DNA of 64,000 bases from positions 62,001-126,000 of the forward strand of contig NZ_JAOZVR010000091.1 in NCBI RefSeq assembly GCF_025869515.1, written 5' to 3'. The notes under the pieces were generated by a model. It did no database searches. It was not told the DNA's origin and saw only the letters and a list, made by a program, of their open reading frames with translations. Every line of letters begins with the position of its first letter. Positions within the stretch are counted from its first letter, which is position 1. Shown piece by piece: positions 18,529 to 26,783 of this stretch. The translations under genes and the position numbers were made by a program. Source of the stretch: Ferrovibrio sp. (GTDB taxonomy: Bacteria > Pseudomonadota > Alphaproteobacteria > Ferrovibrionales > Ferrovibrionaceae).

Positions 18529-18553
18529 AACATACTCATCACCATCCTTCTCG

Positions 18554-19231
18554 ATGATCGTCAGCATCCACCAGCCGGCCTACCTGCCGTGGCTCGGGTA
18601 TTTCGATAAAATCCGCCGGGCTGATCGTTTCATTTACCTGGACACGGTTCAGTTCCAAAAAAGCAGCTTTCAGAATCGCAATAAGATTCGCACTGCTGAT
18701 GGCTGGACTTGGCTGACTATTCCGGTCGAGACCAAGGGGCGGTTGTTCGATACGCCGCTACGCGACACCTTGATCAACAATCGGATCGACTGGCGCCGCA
18801 AGCATCGCGCCGCGATCGAGATGAATTACCGACGTGCCCCGCACTTTGCGCAGGTCTTTCCCCGGCTATCCGGATTTTACGATCGTGACTGGACGTATCT
18901 GTCCGCACTGTGCCTTGAGATGCTGCGGACATTCAGTACCTGGCTGTCGATTCCGACCGAGATTGTCGCAGCAAGCGAAATGCCGGCGATCGAAGGCACA
19001 AAAAGCGATCTGGTGCTGAATCTGTGCCTGGCTGCCGGCGCAACTACATATCTTTCGGGCAGCCAGGGCCGCGACTATCTGGAACTCGACAAATTCAAGG
19101 CGGCTGGCATCGTCGTCGAATTCCAAGACTACCAGCACCCCACCTATACCCAGACCTACCCCGGCTTTGAACCGAATATGGGACTGGTCGATCTGCTGAT
19201 GTGCACAGAGAACCCGGCCGCCCGAATCTGA
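18554..19231 (+). CDS. WbqC-like family protein
   Basis: A 225-residue protein of the WbqC family, recognised from IHQPAYLPWLGYFDKI at the start, VQFQKSSFQNRNKI, and a C-terminal half with TYLSGSQGRDYL and MGLVDLL. The family occurs in O-antigen and flagellin-glycosylation loci, often with aminosugar genes. Its biochemical role is not settled; a CoA-dependent or carbamoyl-type aminoacyl transfer has been suggested for relatives. It is the first gene after the ops-like leader and heads nonulosonate branch 1. Confidence 0.8.
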   Translation: MIVSIHQPAYLPWLGYFDKIRRADRFIYLDTVQFQKSSFQNRNKIRTADGWTWLTIPVETKGRLFDTPLRDTLINNRIDWRRKHRAAIEMNYRRAPHFAQVFPRLSGFYDRDWTYLSALCLEMLRTFSTWLSIPTEIVAASEMPAIEGTKSDLVLNLCLAAGATTYLSGSQGRDYLELDKFKAAGIVVEFQDYQHPTYTQTYPGFEPNMGLVDLLMCTENPAARI

Positions 19232-19279
19232 ACTCAATCCAAACCTCCGCACCATTGTAACATGCCAGGATATTCATTC

Positions 19280-19924
19280 ATGACGACACGCCAAATCGAG
19301 ATATGGCAGGGCGAATTCGGTGCCTCGTATACCGAGCGATGCACATTCGAGAATGACGATGCATTCAATGCGCTGTATGTGAACCGGTACGGTCGCAAGC
19401 GTGACGACATCAATCAGGACTGGCTTGGCGATTTGCCCCGAGATATCCGGATTCTGGAGGTCGGGACAAATGTCGGGAATCAGTTGCGCGCGCTGCAGCG
19501 CCTCGGCTTTTCCAACCTGACCGGCATTGACATTCAGCGGTACAGCGTCGATCGCTCCAAGGATTTTTATCGCGGCCTCGACATCATTGTCGGTTCAGGC
19601 TTCGACATCCCGTTCAAGGACGGATATTTCGATCTCGTTTTCACCAATAATGTTCTGATCCACATTGCGCCGGAGAATATCGACGGCCTCCTCTCGGAAA
19701 TGCATCGCGTCACGCGCCGCTGGATCTGGGGCTTTGAATACTATGCTCCGGAATTCACCGAGATTCCGTATCGCCAGCATGAAAGCCTGCTGTGGAAAGC
19801 AGACTACGCCAAACTGTTTACCCAGCGGTTTTCTGACGTCCAGATCGTACGTCAGGAGCTTTTCGCATGCCTGGATGAGCCTGGCCTGCAGGACAAGTGC
19901 TATCTTTGTGAAAAGCAGGCCTAA
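19280..19924 (+). CDS. Pseudaminic acid biosynthesis-associated methylase
   Basis: A 214-residue class I SAM methyltransferase with motif I ILEVGTNVGNQL and the family-specific stretch FTNNVLIHIAPENI. Together with WIWGFEYY and IPYRQHESLLWK these mark the family named for its frequent linkage to pseudaminate genes. An in-frame ATG at 19262 would add six residues; the ATG at 19280 starts the conserved MTTRQIEIWQGEFG block. The NeuB-family synthase starts 12 bases downstream, so the two probably act on the same nonulosonate, perhaps O- or N-methylating it or its precursor. Confidence 0.82.
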   Translation: MTTRQIEIWQGEFGASYTERCTFENDDAFNALYVNRYGRKRDDINQDWLGDLPRDIRILEVGTNVGNQLRALQRLGFSNLTGIDIQRYSVDRSKDFYRGLDIIVGSGFDIPFKDGYFDLVFTNNVLIHIAPENIDGLLSEMHRVTRRWIWGFEYYAPEFTEIPYRQHESLLWKADYAKLFTQRFSDVQIVRQELFACLDEPGLQDKCYLCEKQA

Positions 19925-19936
19925 AGAGGCAACCCC

Positions 19937-21025
19937 ATGAATGCAACCGGTGGCAAGACGATCAAAATCGGCAACCGTCTGATCGGCGCGGGGCAGCCGG
20001 CTTATATTATCGCTGAAATCAGCCAGAACCATTGCGGTGAATTATCCAAGGCGAAGGAATTGGTCGATGCCGCCAAAGAGATCGGCTGCGATTCGGCTAA
20101 ATTCCAAACCTTCACGACCGAACTGTTCTGCGCCGACCGCTCCAAGATGTTCACATACCGGAGCCAGGGTCGTGATGTCACCGAAAGCGAATACGAGCTT
20201 CACAAGCGATACGAATTCACGCCCGATCAATGGGCCGAACTTGTAGCCTACTGCGAAAAACGCCAGATTCAATTTCTCACCACCATTCAGGATCCGATCA
20301 ATCTCGAATTGATGCTGACCTTGGGCCTGTGCGGTATCAAGATCGGTTCTGATGATTTCGATCATGTCGAGAACCTGCGAATTTATGCGCGAAGCGGCCT
20401 GCCTCTTCTGTTGTCAAAAGGCATGGCGGCACTTGGTGAAGTCGACCGCATTGTCCGCGTCCTACGCGCCGAAGGTGCGCAGGCGGCGATCATGCATTGC
20501 GTCTCGCTGTATCCGACTGGTGCGGAAAACCTCAACCTCCGTCAGATACAGACCTTGCAAAAACTGTATCCGGATATCGTGTGGGGTTTTTCCGATCACA
20601 GCCAGGGGCCGCTGGCCAGCACGCTTGCCGTAACGCTCGGCGCCAAGGTGATCGAGAAGCATTTCACACTTGATCACAACCTTCCCGGTCCCGATCACTG
20701 GTTCTCGATGGATGTTGGCGAAATGGCGCAACTGGTTCGCGACGTTCGCTTCGCCGAAGCCGCAATGGGCTCGGGCGATGTAGTCCCCGCTGCCGCTGAA
20801 CTGGCCGAGCGCAGCATACGCCGCCGCCGTGTGGTTGCCCGCAAAAATCTCAAGCCTGGCGACATGCTTGATGAGCAGTCCGTCACCTTCAAACGCGCCA
20901 GCAATGGCCTTTTCGTGTCGGAGTGGGATCTTGTGCGCGGCACACGCCTGCGTGCCGCCAAGCAGGAAAACGAAGGCATCGACCTCGCGGATATTGCCTT
21001 TGAAACCTCTGGCGCATCGACATGA
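19937..21025 (+). CDS. Nonulosonic acid synthase, NeuB/PseI family (branch 1)
   Basis: The 362 residues form a TIM-barrel NeuB domain plus a C-terminal antifreeze-like SAF domain (about 290 onward: RRRRVVARKNLKPGDML). NeuB enzymes condense phosphoenolpyruvate with a 6-carbon amino sugar to a 9-carbon keto acid. Canonical pieces are IIAEISQNHCG, MHCVSLYPT, GFSDHSQG, and the metal-ligand block EKHFTLDHNLPGPDH, the most classical of the three synthases here. Which sugar it uses (ManNAc, diNAc-bacillosamine-derived or altro form) cannot be read. A methylase precedes it and NeuA follows at 23557. Confidence 0.88.
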   Translation: MNATGGKTIKIGNRLIGAGQPAYIIAEISQNHCGELSKAKELVDAAKEIGCDSAKFQTFTTELFCADRSKMFTYRSQGRDVTESEYELHKRYEFTPDQWAELVAYCEKRQIQFLTTIQDPINLELMLTLGLCGIKIGSDDFDHVENLRIYARSGLPLLLSKGMAALGEVDRIVRVLRAEGAQAAIMHCVSLYPTGAENLNLRQIQTLQKLYPDIVWGFSDHSQGPLASTLAVTLGAKVIEKHFTLDHNLPGPDHWFSMDVGEMAQLVRDVRFAEAAMGSGDVVPAAAELAERSIRRRRVVARKNLKPGDMLDEQSVTFKRASNGLFVSEWDLVRGTRLRAAKQENEGIDLADIAFETSGAST

Positions 21026-21073
21026 GCCGTATTGCCGCGCGCCTGCCGACCAAAGCCATCGAAAGCCTGACTG

Positions 21074-21742
21074 ATGCCATTTGCTGAAGAGTGGGACCGC
21101 CTATACACCTCCAGCCGCCATCTGAGCATCTGGCCGTGGACCGACGTTGTGGCTTTGACGTTGCGCCACATCCGCCCCGCCTCACCTGATTTCCGGGTTC
21201 TGGAGCTGGGCTGCGGCGCGGGTGCCAATATTCCATTCTTCCGTTCGCTCGGCGTCGAATACTGGGCGATCGAAGGCAGTCCGGCGATCGTTGCGCAATT
21301 GCGCGAAACCTATCCCGACATGGCCGAGCGCATGCTGGTTGGCGATTTTACGCGCCAGATCGGCGCCCCCGGGCAATTCGACTTGATCCTGGACCGCGGC
21401 TCCCTGACGCACAACCAGACCTCCTGCCTGCGTCGCTCTCTGCAATTGCTCCGCAACGCACTGAAGCCTACCGGGCACCTTCTGTCGGTGGACATGTTCT
21501 CGACGGACTTCTCCGAATTCGCCGAGGGGGAAGCTGGCGAGGATCATTACACCCGAATCAACTTTACGCGGGGACGACTGGCCGGCACTGGCGTCGCCCA
21601 TTTCGCCGATGAAGTGCATTTGCGTGACCTCCTGTCGGATTTCACTATCGAGGTTCTGGAGCACAAGACCGTTAGGCAATTTGAGCCCCAGAACGGCGTG
21701 TTTGCCGCCTGGAACATCATCGCCCGCCCGGCGAATGCATAA
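21074..21742 (+). CDS. Class I SAM-dependent methyltransferase
   Basis: A 222-residue protein with SAM motif I VLELGCGAGANIPFF and the acidic loop YWAIEGSPAIV. A DRGSLTHN post-motif replaces the common DvlxxiPP. The layout resembles small-molecule methyltransferases found in flagellin and LPS loci. It lies between the branch 1 synthase and the ABC exporter, and is the second methyltransferase of the branch. It may methylate another hydroxyl of the nonulosonate or the nascent glycan; target unknown. Confidence 0.8.
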   Translation: MPFAEEWDRLYTSSRHLSIWPWTDVVALTLRHIRPASPDFRVLELGCGAGANIPFFRSLGVEYWAIEGSPAIVAQLRETYPDMAERMLVGDFTRQIGAPGQFDLILDRGSLTHNQTSCLRRSLQLLRNALKPTGHLLSVDMFSTDFSEFAEGEAGEDHYTRINFTRGRLAGTGVAHFADEVHLRDLLSDFTIEVLEHKTVRQFEPQNGVFAAWNIIARPANA

Positions 21743-21766
21743 GCCTTCCCGACCGCGGATATCATA

Positions 21767-23560
21767 GTGGCTAAATCCTCCTCAAAACCGGAAGCACTCT
21801 GGCGCAGCCTGTCGGCCATCGTTGCCGATTATGTGCCGCAGCATCCGTGGCGTTTCCTCATTGCGCTCCTGCTTCTGCTGCTGGCAGGCCTGGCAGAAAG
21901 TGTCGGCGTTCTATCGCTGCTGCCGCTGCTTGAGATACTACTGTTCCGAGGCAATGCCCGTTTCGACAACCCCGTCATGCAGGTATTCCTGCAGGCCTAT
22001 GCAGCCGTTGGCCTGGAACTGAATCTCACGACCGTTCTGGCCGGCATGCTGGCGGCCATACTGGTCAAGGCTGTGCTGCAATTTGTCTCCGAAGCGTATT
22101 TCGGCATCGTCTTCATCCAGATCACCCGCAACCTCCGCCTGCGCCTGCTGCGCGCCACCAGTGCGGCCAAATGGGCTTACTTCACCAGGGAACCGGCCGG
22201 CCGCCTGCTCAACGCTTTCACGACGGAAAGTCAGTCCTCCACCGATGCTGCAAAGCAACTGTTCGGGCTCGCCAACTTCACGATCCAAACACTTGTCTAT
22301 TTCGCAACTGCACTGCTGATCTCGTGGGAATTCACCGCACTGGCCTTGGTCTCGGGCATCTTCCTGCTTGTCAGCCTGAACAAGCTGATCAGCGTCTCGC
22401 GGCGACATGGCCGCCGTCGTACGGAGTTGATGCGCACATTCAGCAGCGGTGTGATTGATTGGCTGCATGGACTGAAATCGCTGAAGGCGATGCATCTCGA
22501 AGGCCTGCTGGCCCGCCGGCTTGCGGAAAATGTCGAAGGCATCTGCCGGGCGCAAACCCGGATTCAGCTATATGGCAGCATCATCAAGGCGCTGCAAGAA
22601 CCCTTCGGTATCGTGTTCCTGATGGGCGGCCTGATTCTCGCCGTTGAAGTGCTCGATGTGCCGCCGGCCGCCTTGCTTATTCTCGCCGGCATATTTCTCC
22701 GCACCATCGGTCGGATCAGCGGCATACAGAGTGCCCTGGTGAATATCGCCATCTTGGAATCGACCCACCACCAACTCGAAGCAACCATCCGCGCAGCCGA
22801 GGCTGCCGACGAGGCGCTTGAGAGCACGACGCATGGACGGCAGCCCCACCTGCAATCGGAATTGCGGGTCGAAGAGCTTTCCTTCTCCTACATCCCCGGC
22901 ACCCCGGTGCTGGAAAATCTTTCGCTCAATGTGCCGGTTGGATCATTGGTTGCCGTTGTCGGGACGTCGGGCGCGGGCAAGTCGACGCTGCTGGATCTGT
23001 TGTCCGGCCTGTCGCGCACTGAAACCGGCCGCATCATGGTCGACGGCAAGCCGCTATGGGATCACGATATCGCAGCCTGGAGACGCAGCATCGGCTATGT
23101 GCCGCAAGAAGCCGCATTGCTGCACGACACCATCCGCAATAACCTCACGCTCGGCGGTGAGTTTTCCGAAACCGATATCCAAACCGCTCTAGAGCGCGCC
23201 GGTGCAGCCGAGTTTGTTGCGGCACAAGCGAATGGCCTGGAAACAATGGTCGGCGAACGCGGCGCCTCTCTGTCAGGTGGACAGCGGCAGCGCCTGAGCA
23301 TTGCGCGCGCCCTGCTGAGAAAACCCATTCTCCTGCTGCTTGATGAGGCGACAAGCGCAATGGACGCTGAAACAGAGCGTGACTTCTGCGCAACGCTGGC
23401 AAAGCTGATTCCCGATATTACCGTCATCGCCATCACCCATCGCCCGGCGATCGAACGGATCGCATCTATTGCATACCGACTCGAGAATGGCCGGCTTACG
23501 GAACGGGCAGGCATGCTTCCATATCTGCCCAGTAGCGACAGAAACATCCAGACCGCTTGA
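21767..23560 (+). CDS. ABC transporter, membrane and ATPase domains (PglK/MsbA-like glycan flippase)
   Basis: A 597-residue half-transporter. The membrane domain starts at WRFLIALLLLLLAGLAESVGVLSLL; the GLAE/GxxP segment in helix 1 is typical of PglK/MsbA-like lipid-linked-glycan exporters. The ATPase domain is intact, with Walker A GTSGAGKSTLL, signature LSGGQRQRLSIARALL and Walker B ILLLLDEATSAMD. Starts with GTG. It ends overlapping the NeuA gene by 4 bases. No Wzx flippase is in the window, so this protein is the best candidate for moving a lipid-linked unit across the inner membrane; that is inference. Confidence 0.85.
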   Translation: MAKSSSKPEALWRSLSAIVADYVPQHPWRFLIALLLLLLAGLAESVGVLSLLPLLEILLFRGNARFDNPVMQVFLQAYAAVGLELNLTTVLAGMLAAILVKAVLQFVSEAYFGIVFIQITRNLRLRLLRATSAAKWAYFTREPAGRLLNAFTTESQSSTDAAKQLFGLANFTIQTLVYFATALLISWEFTALALVSGIFLLVSLNKLISVSRRHGRRRTELMRTFSSGVIDWLHGLKSLKAMHLEGLLARRLAENVEGICRAQTRIQLYGSIIKALQEPFGIVFLMGGLILAVEVLDVPPAALLILAGIFLRTIGRISGIQSALVNIAILESTHHQLEATIRAAEAADEALESTTHGRQPHLQSELRVEELSFSYIPGTPVLENLSLNVPVGSLVAVVGTSGAGKSTLLDLLSGLSRTETGRIMVDGKPLWDHDIAAWRRSIGYVPQEAALLHDTIRNNLTLGGEFSETDIQTALERAGAAEFVAAQANGLETMVGERGASLSGGQRQRLSIARALLRKPILLLLDEATSAMDAETERDFCATLAKLIPDITVIAITHRPAIERIASIAYRLENGRLTERAGMLPYLPSSDRNIQTA

Positions 23561-24264
23561 AAACGCTCGCCATCATACCGGCACGAGGTGGCTCCAAGCG
23601 GGTGCCACGCAAGAATCTCGCTCCGTGCGCCAATCGCCCGCTCCTGGCGTGGACCGCCGAAGCCGTGCGCAACAGTCGGAGCGTGTCACGCGCGATCCTG
23701 TCGACCGATGACCCCGAGATCGCCGCAGCAGGCCGGGAACTGGGCTTTGAAGTGCCGTTTCTGCGCCCCACCGAACTTAGCCGTGATGATACGCCCATGC
23801 TGCCGGTGCTCCAGCACCTGCTCCGAGCAGTTCAAGACGATTCCACGATTGATGCCGTGATTCTGCTGCAACCGTCGTCACCGCTGCGCACTGGCCGGCA
23901 TATTGACGAGGCCGTGGCCCTGTTCCAGAGCCAGCCCACCGGCTCCGTGGTCAGCGTGACCGTCGTGCCTCATCAGTACAATCCCTATAAGGTCATGCAG
24001 CAGCGGGACGGAGCCTTGGAGCCATTCCTGGCCAGCGAATACGTGCCCGGTGCCGCATCCTCAGCGTTACCACCCGTATTCGTTCGGAATGGACCGGCGA
24101 TCGTCGTATCCAGACCAGCCGATATATTGGCTGGTACCCTGTACGCGAACCCCTGCCGGCCCTACCTCATGCAGCCGGAGGATTCGATTGATATCGACAC
24201 TCCGTTCGACCTGATGCTTGCCGATGCCGCGTTACGACAGAGAACCTCTGAAGGTCCGGCGTGA
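23557..24264 (+). CDS. neuA: Acylneuraminate cytidylyltransferase family (CMP-nonulosonate synthetase, branch 1)
   Basis: A 235-residue NeuA/PseF-family enzyme with the CTP loop IIPARGGSKRVPRKNL, LLQPSSPLRTGRHIDEA with the conserved QPTSPLR-type segment, and IDIDTPFDL at the C-terminus with the metal-binding Asp. It activates a nonulosonic acid as CMP-sugar. Starts with TTG, its last two bases used by the preceding TGA. It partners by position with the NeuB at 19937. The symbol is used in the family sense; the exact sugar (Neu, Leg or Pse type) is undetermined. Confidence 0.85.
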   Translation: MKTLAIIPARGGSKRVPRKNLAPCANRPLLAWTAEAVRNSRSVSRAILSTDDPEIAAAGRELGFEVPFLRPTELSRDDTPMLPVLQHLLRAVQDDSTIDAVILLQPSSPLRTGRHIDEAVALFQSQPTGSVVSVTVVPHQYNPYKVMQQRDGALEPFLASEYVPGAASSALPPVFVRNGPAIVVSRPADILAGTLYANPCRPYLMQPEDSIDIDTPFDLMLADAALRQRTSEGPA

Positions 24265-25367
24265 TTCCATCCATTCCCCTTACGGCAAGACAACGCCTGT
24301 GGCGCCAGGCGGTTCGCTGGATCCTCGGCAAGCCGCGCGCAACTGTCTATTCGCAGGATATCATCAACTCCCCGCTGCCGATTGATGTGGGCGCCGAGAT
24401 CATCAACACCTGCAATGCTGACTGCTCATTTTGCGGTTATGGCAAAGGGCCGAAAGGCAAGGCTGCGGATCCGCGTCCGAAACGGAAGTTGGATCGGTCG
24501 ATCTACTCCCACATTCTGAAGCTTTACTCCGATGCTGGTGGCGGCTCGTTTGCCTTGTCACCCATCCTGGGTGAGATAACCGCGCACCCGGACTGGATCG
24601 ACATGGTGCGCGAGGCCCGCTCGCATGCCAACATCGTCGGCGTATCCTGCTTCACCAACGCAATCCTGTTCGATCGTTTCGACACGAAGGAGGTTCTGAC
24701 CTCCGGCCTTACGCATATGGCCATCTCTACTAGTCTGGGGTCGCGCGAGCAATACAAGCGTCTCTATGGTGTCGATAAATACGATCAGGTTGTCAGCAAT
24801 ATCCTGAATCTTTTGCGTATGAACGCCACGCTTGGCCGCCCCATCCTTTTCAGCCTGCTGCTGCGGATCGATAAGCCGTTCGACGTCTTCCTGTCCTCTG
24901 ATCTCTACAAGGAGATCACCACCTATATCGATCCAGGCAACATCGAGATTCTCGATAACCTCTGGGATGACTTCCACGGCGTTATCGGACAGGACGGCAT
25001 ACCTGTCGGGCATGAATTCAAGTATAACGCCGTCGACAAGACCGTTCCCTGCTATGCGCTCTTCCGCAAGCTCCAGGTCCTGATCGATGGCACGATACAA
25101 GGTTGCTCATGCCGCGTTGAACCGGAACTATGGGCCGGCAACATCAAGGATTATCAGAGTCTGGGCAGCGCCTGGCGCGATCCGGCCCTGCAGCGCTTGC
25201 GCGACAACTGGGCCGCAGGAAACATTCCCGACTGCTGCAAGAAATGCTCGCATTATCAGCCCTTCACTAACCTGATTGAAGATACCTCGCCGGCGCGGCT
25301 GGCGCGCAGCCTGGCTCGTCGCCTTCTGCGCCGGCGTCCGCGCGAAGCCGTCATGTCGGATTCGTAA
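24261..25367 (+). CDS. Radical SAM/SPASM domain protein
   Basis: The 368 residues contain a radical SAM cluster motif CNADCSFC (Cys51, Cys55, Cys58; CxxxCxxC) and a C-terminal SPASM-like auxiliary-cluster region with Cys264, Cys282, Cys284, Cys325, Cys326 and Cys329. Such enzymes use 5'-deoxyadenosyl radicals to modify peptides, sugars or cofactors. It overlaps the NeuA gene (GTGA), so a role in modifying a nonulosonate or its carrier is suggested by linkage. No RiPP precursor was found nearby. The reaction cannot be predicted. Confidence 0.82.
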   Translation: MIPSIPLTARQRLWRQAVRWILGKPRATVYSQDIINSPLPIDVGAEIINTCNADCSFCGYGKGPKGKAADPRPKRKLDRSIYSHILKLYSDAGGGSFALSPILGEITAHPDWIDMVREARSHANIVGVSCFTNAILFDRFDTKEVLTSGLTHMAISTSLGSREQYKRLYGVDKYDQVVSNILNLLRMNATLGRPILFSLLLRIDKPFDVFLSSDLYKEITTYIDPGNIEILDNLWDDFHGVIGQDGIPVGHEFKYNAVDKTVPCYALFRKLQVLIDGTIQGCSCRVEPELWAGNIKDYQSLGSAWRDPALQRLRDNWAAGNIPDCCKKCSHYQPFTNLIEDTSPARLARSLARRLLRRRPREAVMSDS

Positions 25368-25391
25368 CACTTCCCCGAAGGCACAGCACCC

Positions 25392-26783
25392 TTGTCCAAC
25401 ATGCTTAAGTCTGGCGGCCTCCGCCTGCTCAGGTCCTTGCTCAGTTCCGAGCCCGGCCTGTTCCTGATTGCACTGGCTGTGTCCTGCACGTTGAAGCCGA
25501 TCAACACCGGCCGTGCTGACGGGAAGACTCGACTGAGAGTGGCCGTCTTCAGCCGTGAGCGCTGGCGTCAGGATGTAGAGACCCTTGGCCGGATCGAGAA
25601 CCTGCAGCTGTTGGATTTCCCCACCCGTCTGGTGGAGCTGATCAATGCAATCCTACAACCACCCCGGACGCGGCGGCGCTATGCGCCCGGCGACTACTTC
25701 CTTGAAGCCGACCCCATGGTCCTCGAGGATCGCGACCGTCACGCCGCACGTATTGCCAAGGTCATGCAGTGGGTTCGAAAATGGCGGCGACTCGATTGCG
25801 CGGTCAGCGGTGCGTTCAAATATGTCCGGGAAGTGCCCTTTGCACGTGCTTGCAACTATATCAACCTGCCATTCGTCGCCCTGCACAAAGAATTCACCGT
25901 GCTTGAACCACAGCATGTCGCCCAACGGGCGACCGAAGCGCGCAACCTCGGTTTCCGTTTCTTTGGTAGTCATTTGGCCGTGGTCAGTGAAACGGCAAAA
26001 AAACTGATGGCGGATGCAGGGATTTTCCCGTCGACCAAGATTTCCACGATCGGTCTGATGCGCGCGGATTCCCTGCACCGGGAAGCGCATCTGCCACAGG
26101 CCACAGCCTCCTCCGGCCAACGCCCGCAACTGACGCTTTTTTCCTTTGGCACTCTGACCGGTCCATTTCCGTCGCCACTGCCACCCTTGCGCTCTTATTA
26201 CTTCAGCGCCGATGAAAGTTGCGGCTTCACTGAGCTTTTTGCCGATGTGCATGGCGGCTTTGCGGAAATGGCGATCAAGCACCCGGAAGCCGACTTCCTG
26301 ATCAAGCCCAAGAATGTGGAAGACTGGTGGATCCGCGAAATCGACGCCATTGTCCGGTCGGCGACCGGCCTGCAGATCCGCGACATCCCCAACCTGCGCA
26401 TCGTTGGCGACTCCGCTCCGATATTGATGCGCCGATCGCTGGCCAACATCGTCCTGAACTCCACCACGGTCATCGAATCGCGCGTGCTGGATCGCAATAC
26501 GATTATTCCGATCTTCGCCGAAGCAGCAGGGCGACACGCAGACATGATTTATTTCCGGGATTATCTTGATCTTTTCAGCATTGCGGAATCCAAGCAGGGC
26601 CTCCAGAAACTTTTGGAACAGGCACTGCAAGGACATGATCTGCGCCGGGGCAGCCCGGAACGGCTCCAGGCATTCTTAAATCAGCAGATCGGCAATCCGG
26701 ACGGTCGCGCGGCCGAACGATTCTCCGAGCTGCTACATCGCGCGGCCGGCAAGTCCGAGTACCGCTCCGGCGCCGCCGCCTGA
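25392..26783 (+). CDS. Unassigned surface-carbohydrate protein, possible GT-B-type glycosyltransferase
   Basis: Not recognised with certainty; 463 residues. The N-terminus is hydrophobic (PGLFLIALAVSC). The C-terminal half has FLIKPKNVEDWW followed by NIVLNSTTVIES, a Lys-Pro then Ser-Thr-Thr spacing also seen in the proteins at 26783 and 48818. It recalls the donor half of KpsS/CDP-glycerol-type GT-B transferases. It starts with TTG at 25392, spaced correctly from GAAGG; an in-frame ATG at 25401 is the alternative. It overlaps the next gene by one base (TGATG) and stands two genes before an SpsF-type cytidylyltransferase. Confidence 0.6.
   Translation: MSNMLKSGGLRLLRSLLSSEPGLFLIALAVSCTLKPINTGRADGKTRLRVAVFSRERWRQDVETLGRIENLQLLDFPTRLVELINAILQPPRTRRRYAPGDYFLEADPMVLEDRDRHAARIAKVMQWVRKWRRLDCAVSGAFKYVREVPFARACNYINLPFVALHKEFTVLEPQHVAQRATEARNLGFRFFGSHLAVVSETAKKLMADAGIFPSTKISTIGLMRADSLHREAHLPQATASSGQRPQLTLFSFGTLTGPFPSPLPPLRSYYFSADESCGFTELFADVHGGFAEMAIKHPEADFLIKPKNVEDWWIREIDAIVRSATGLQIRDIPNLRIVGDSAPILMRRSLANIVLNSTTVIESRVLDRNTIIPIFAEAAGRHADMIYFRDYLDLFSIAESKQGLQKLLEQALQGHDLRRGSPERLQAFLNQQIGNPDGRAAERFSELLHRAAGKSEYRSGAAA

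Noticed and set aside
18285-18545. Short reverse ORF (86 codons) across the leader of the central operon
   Set aside because: It runs through AT-rich palindromes and the predicted promoter, has no ribosome site and no recognisable domain.
25653-26636. Long reverse-strand ORF (327 codons) inside the unassigned gene at 25392-26783
   Set aside because: It lies wholly opposite a gene with better-supported features, and its translation shows no known motif. Long antisense frames are common in GC-rich DNA.
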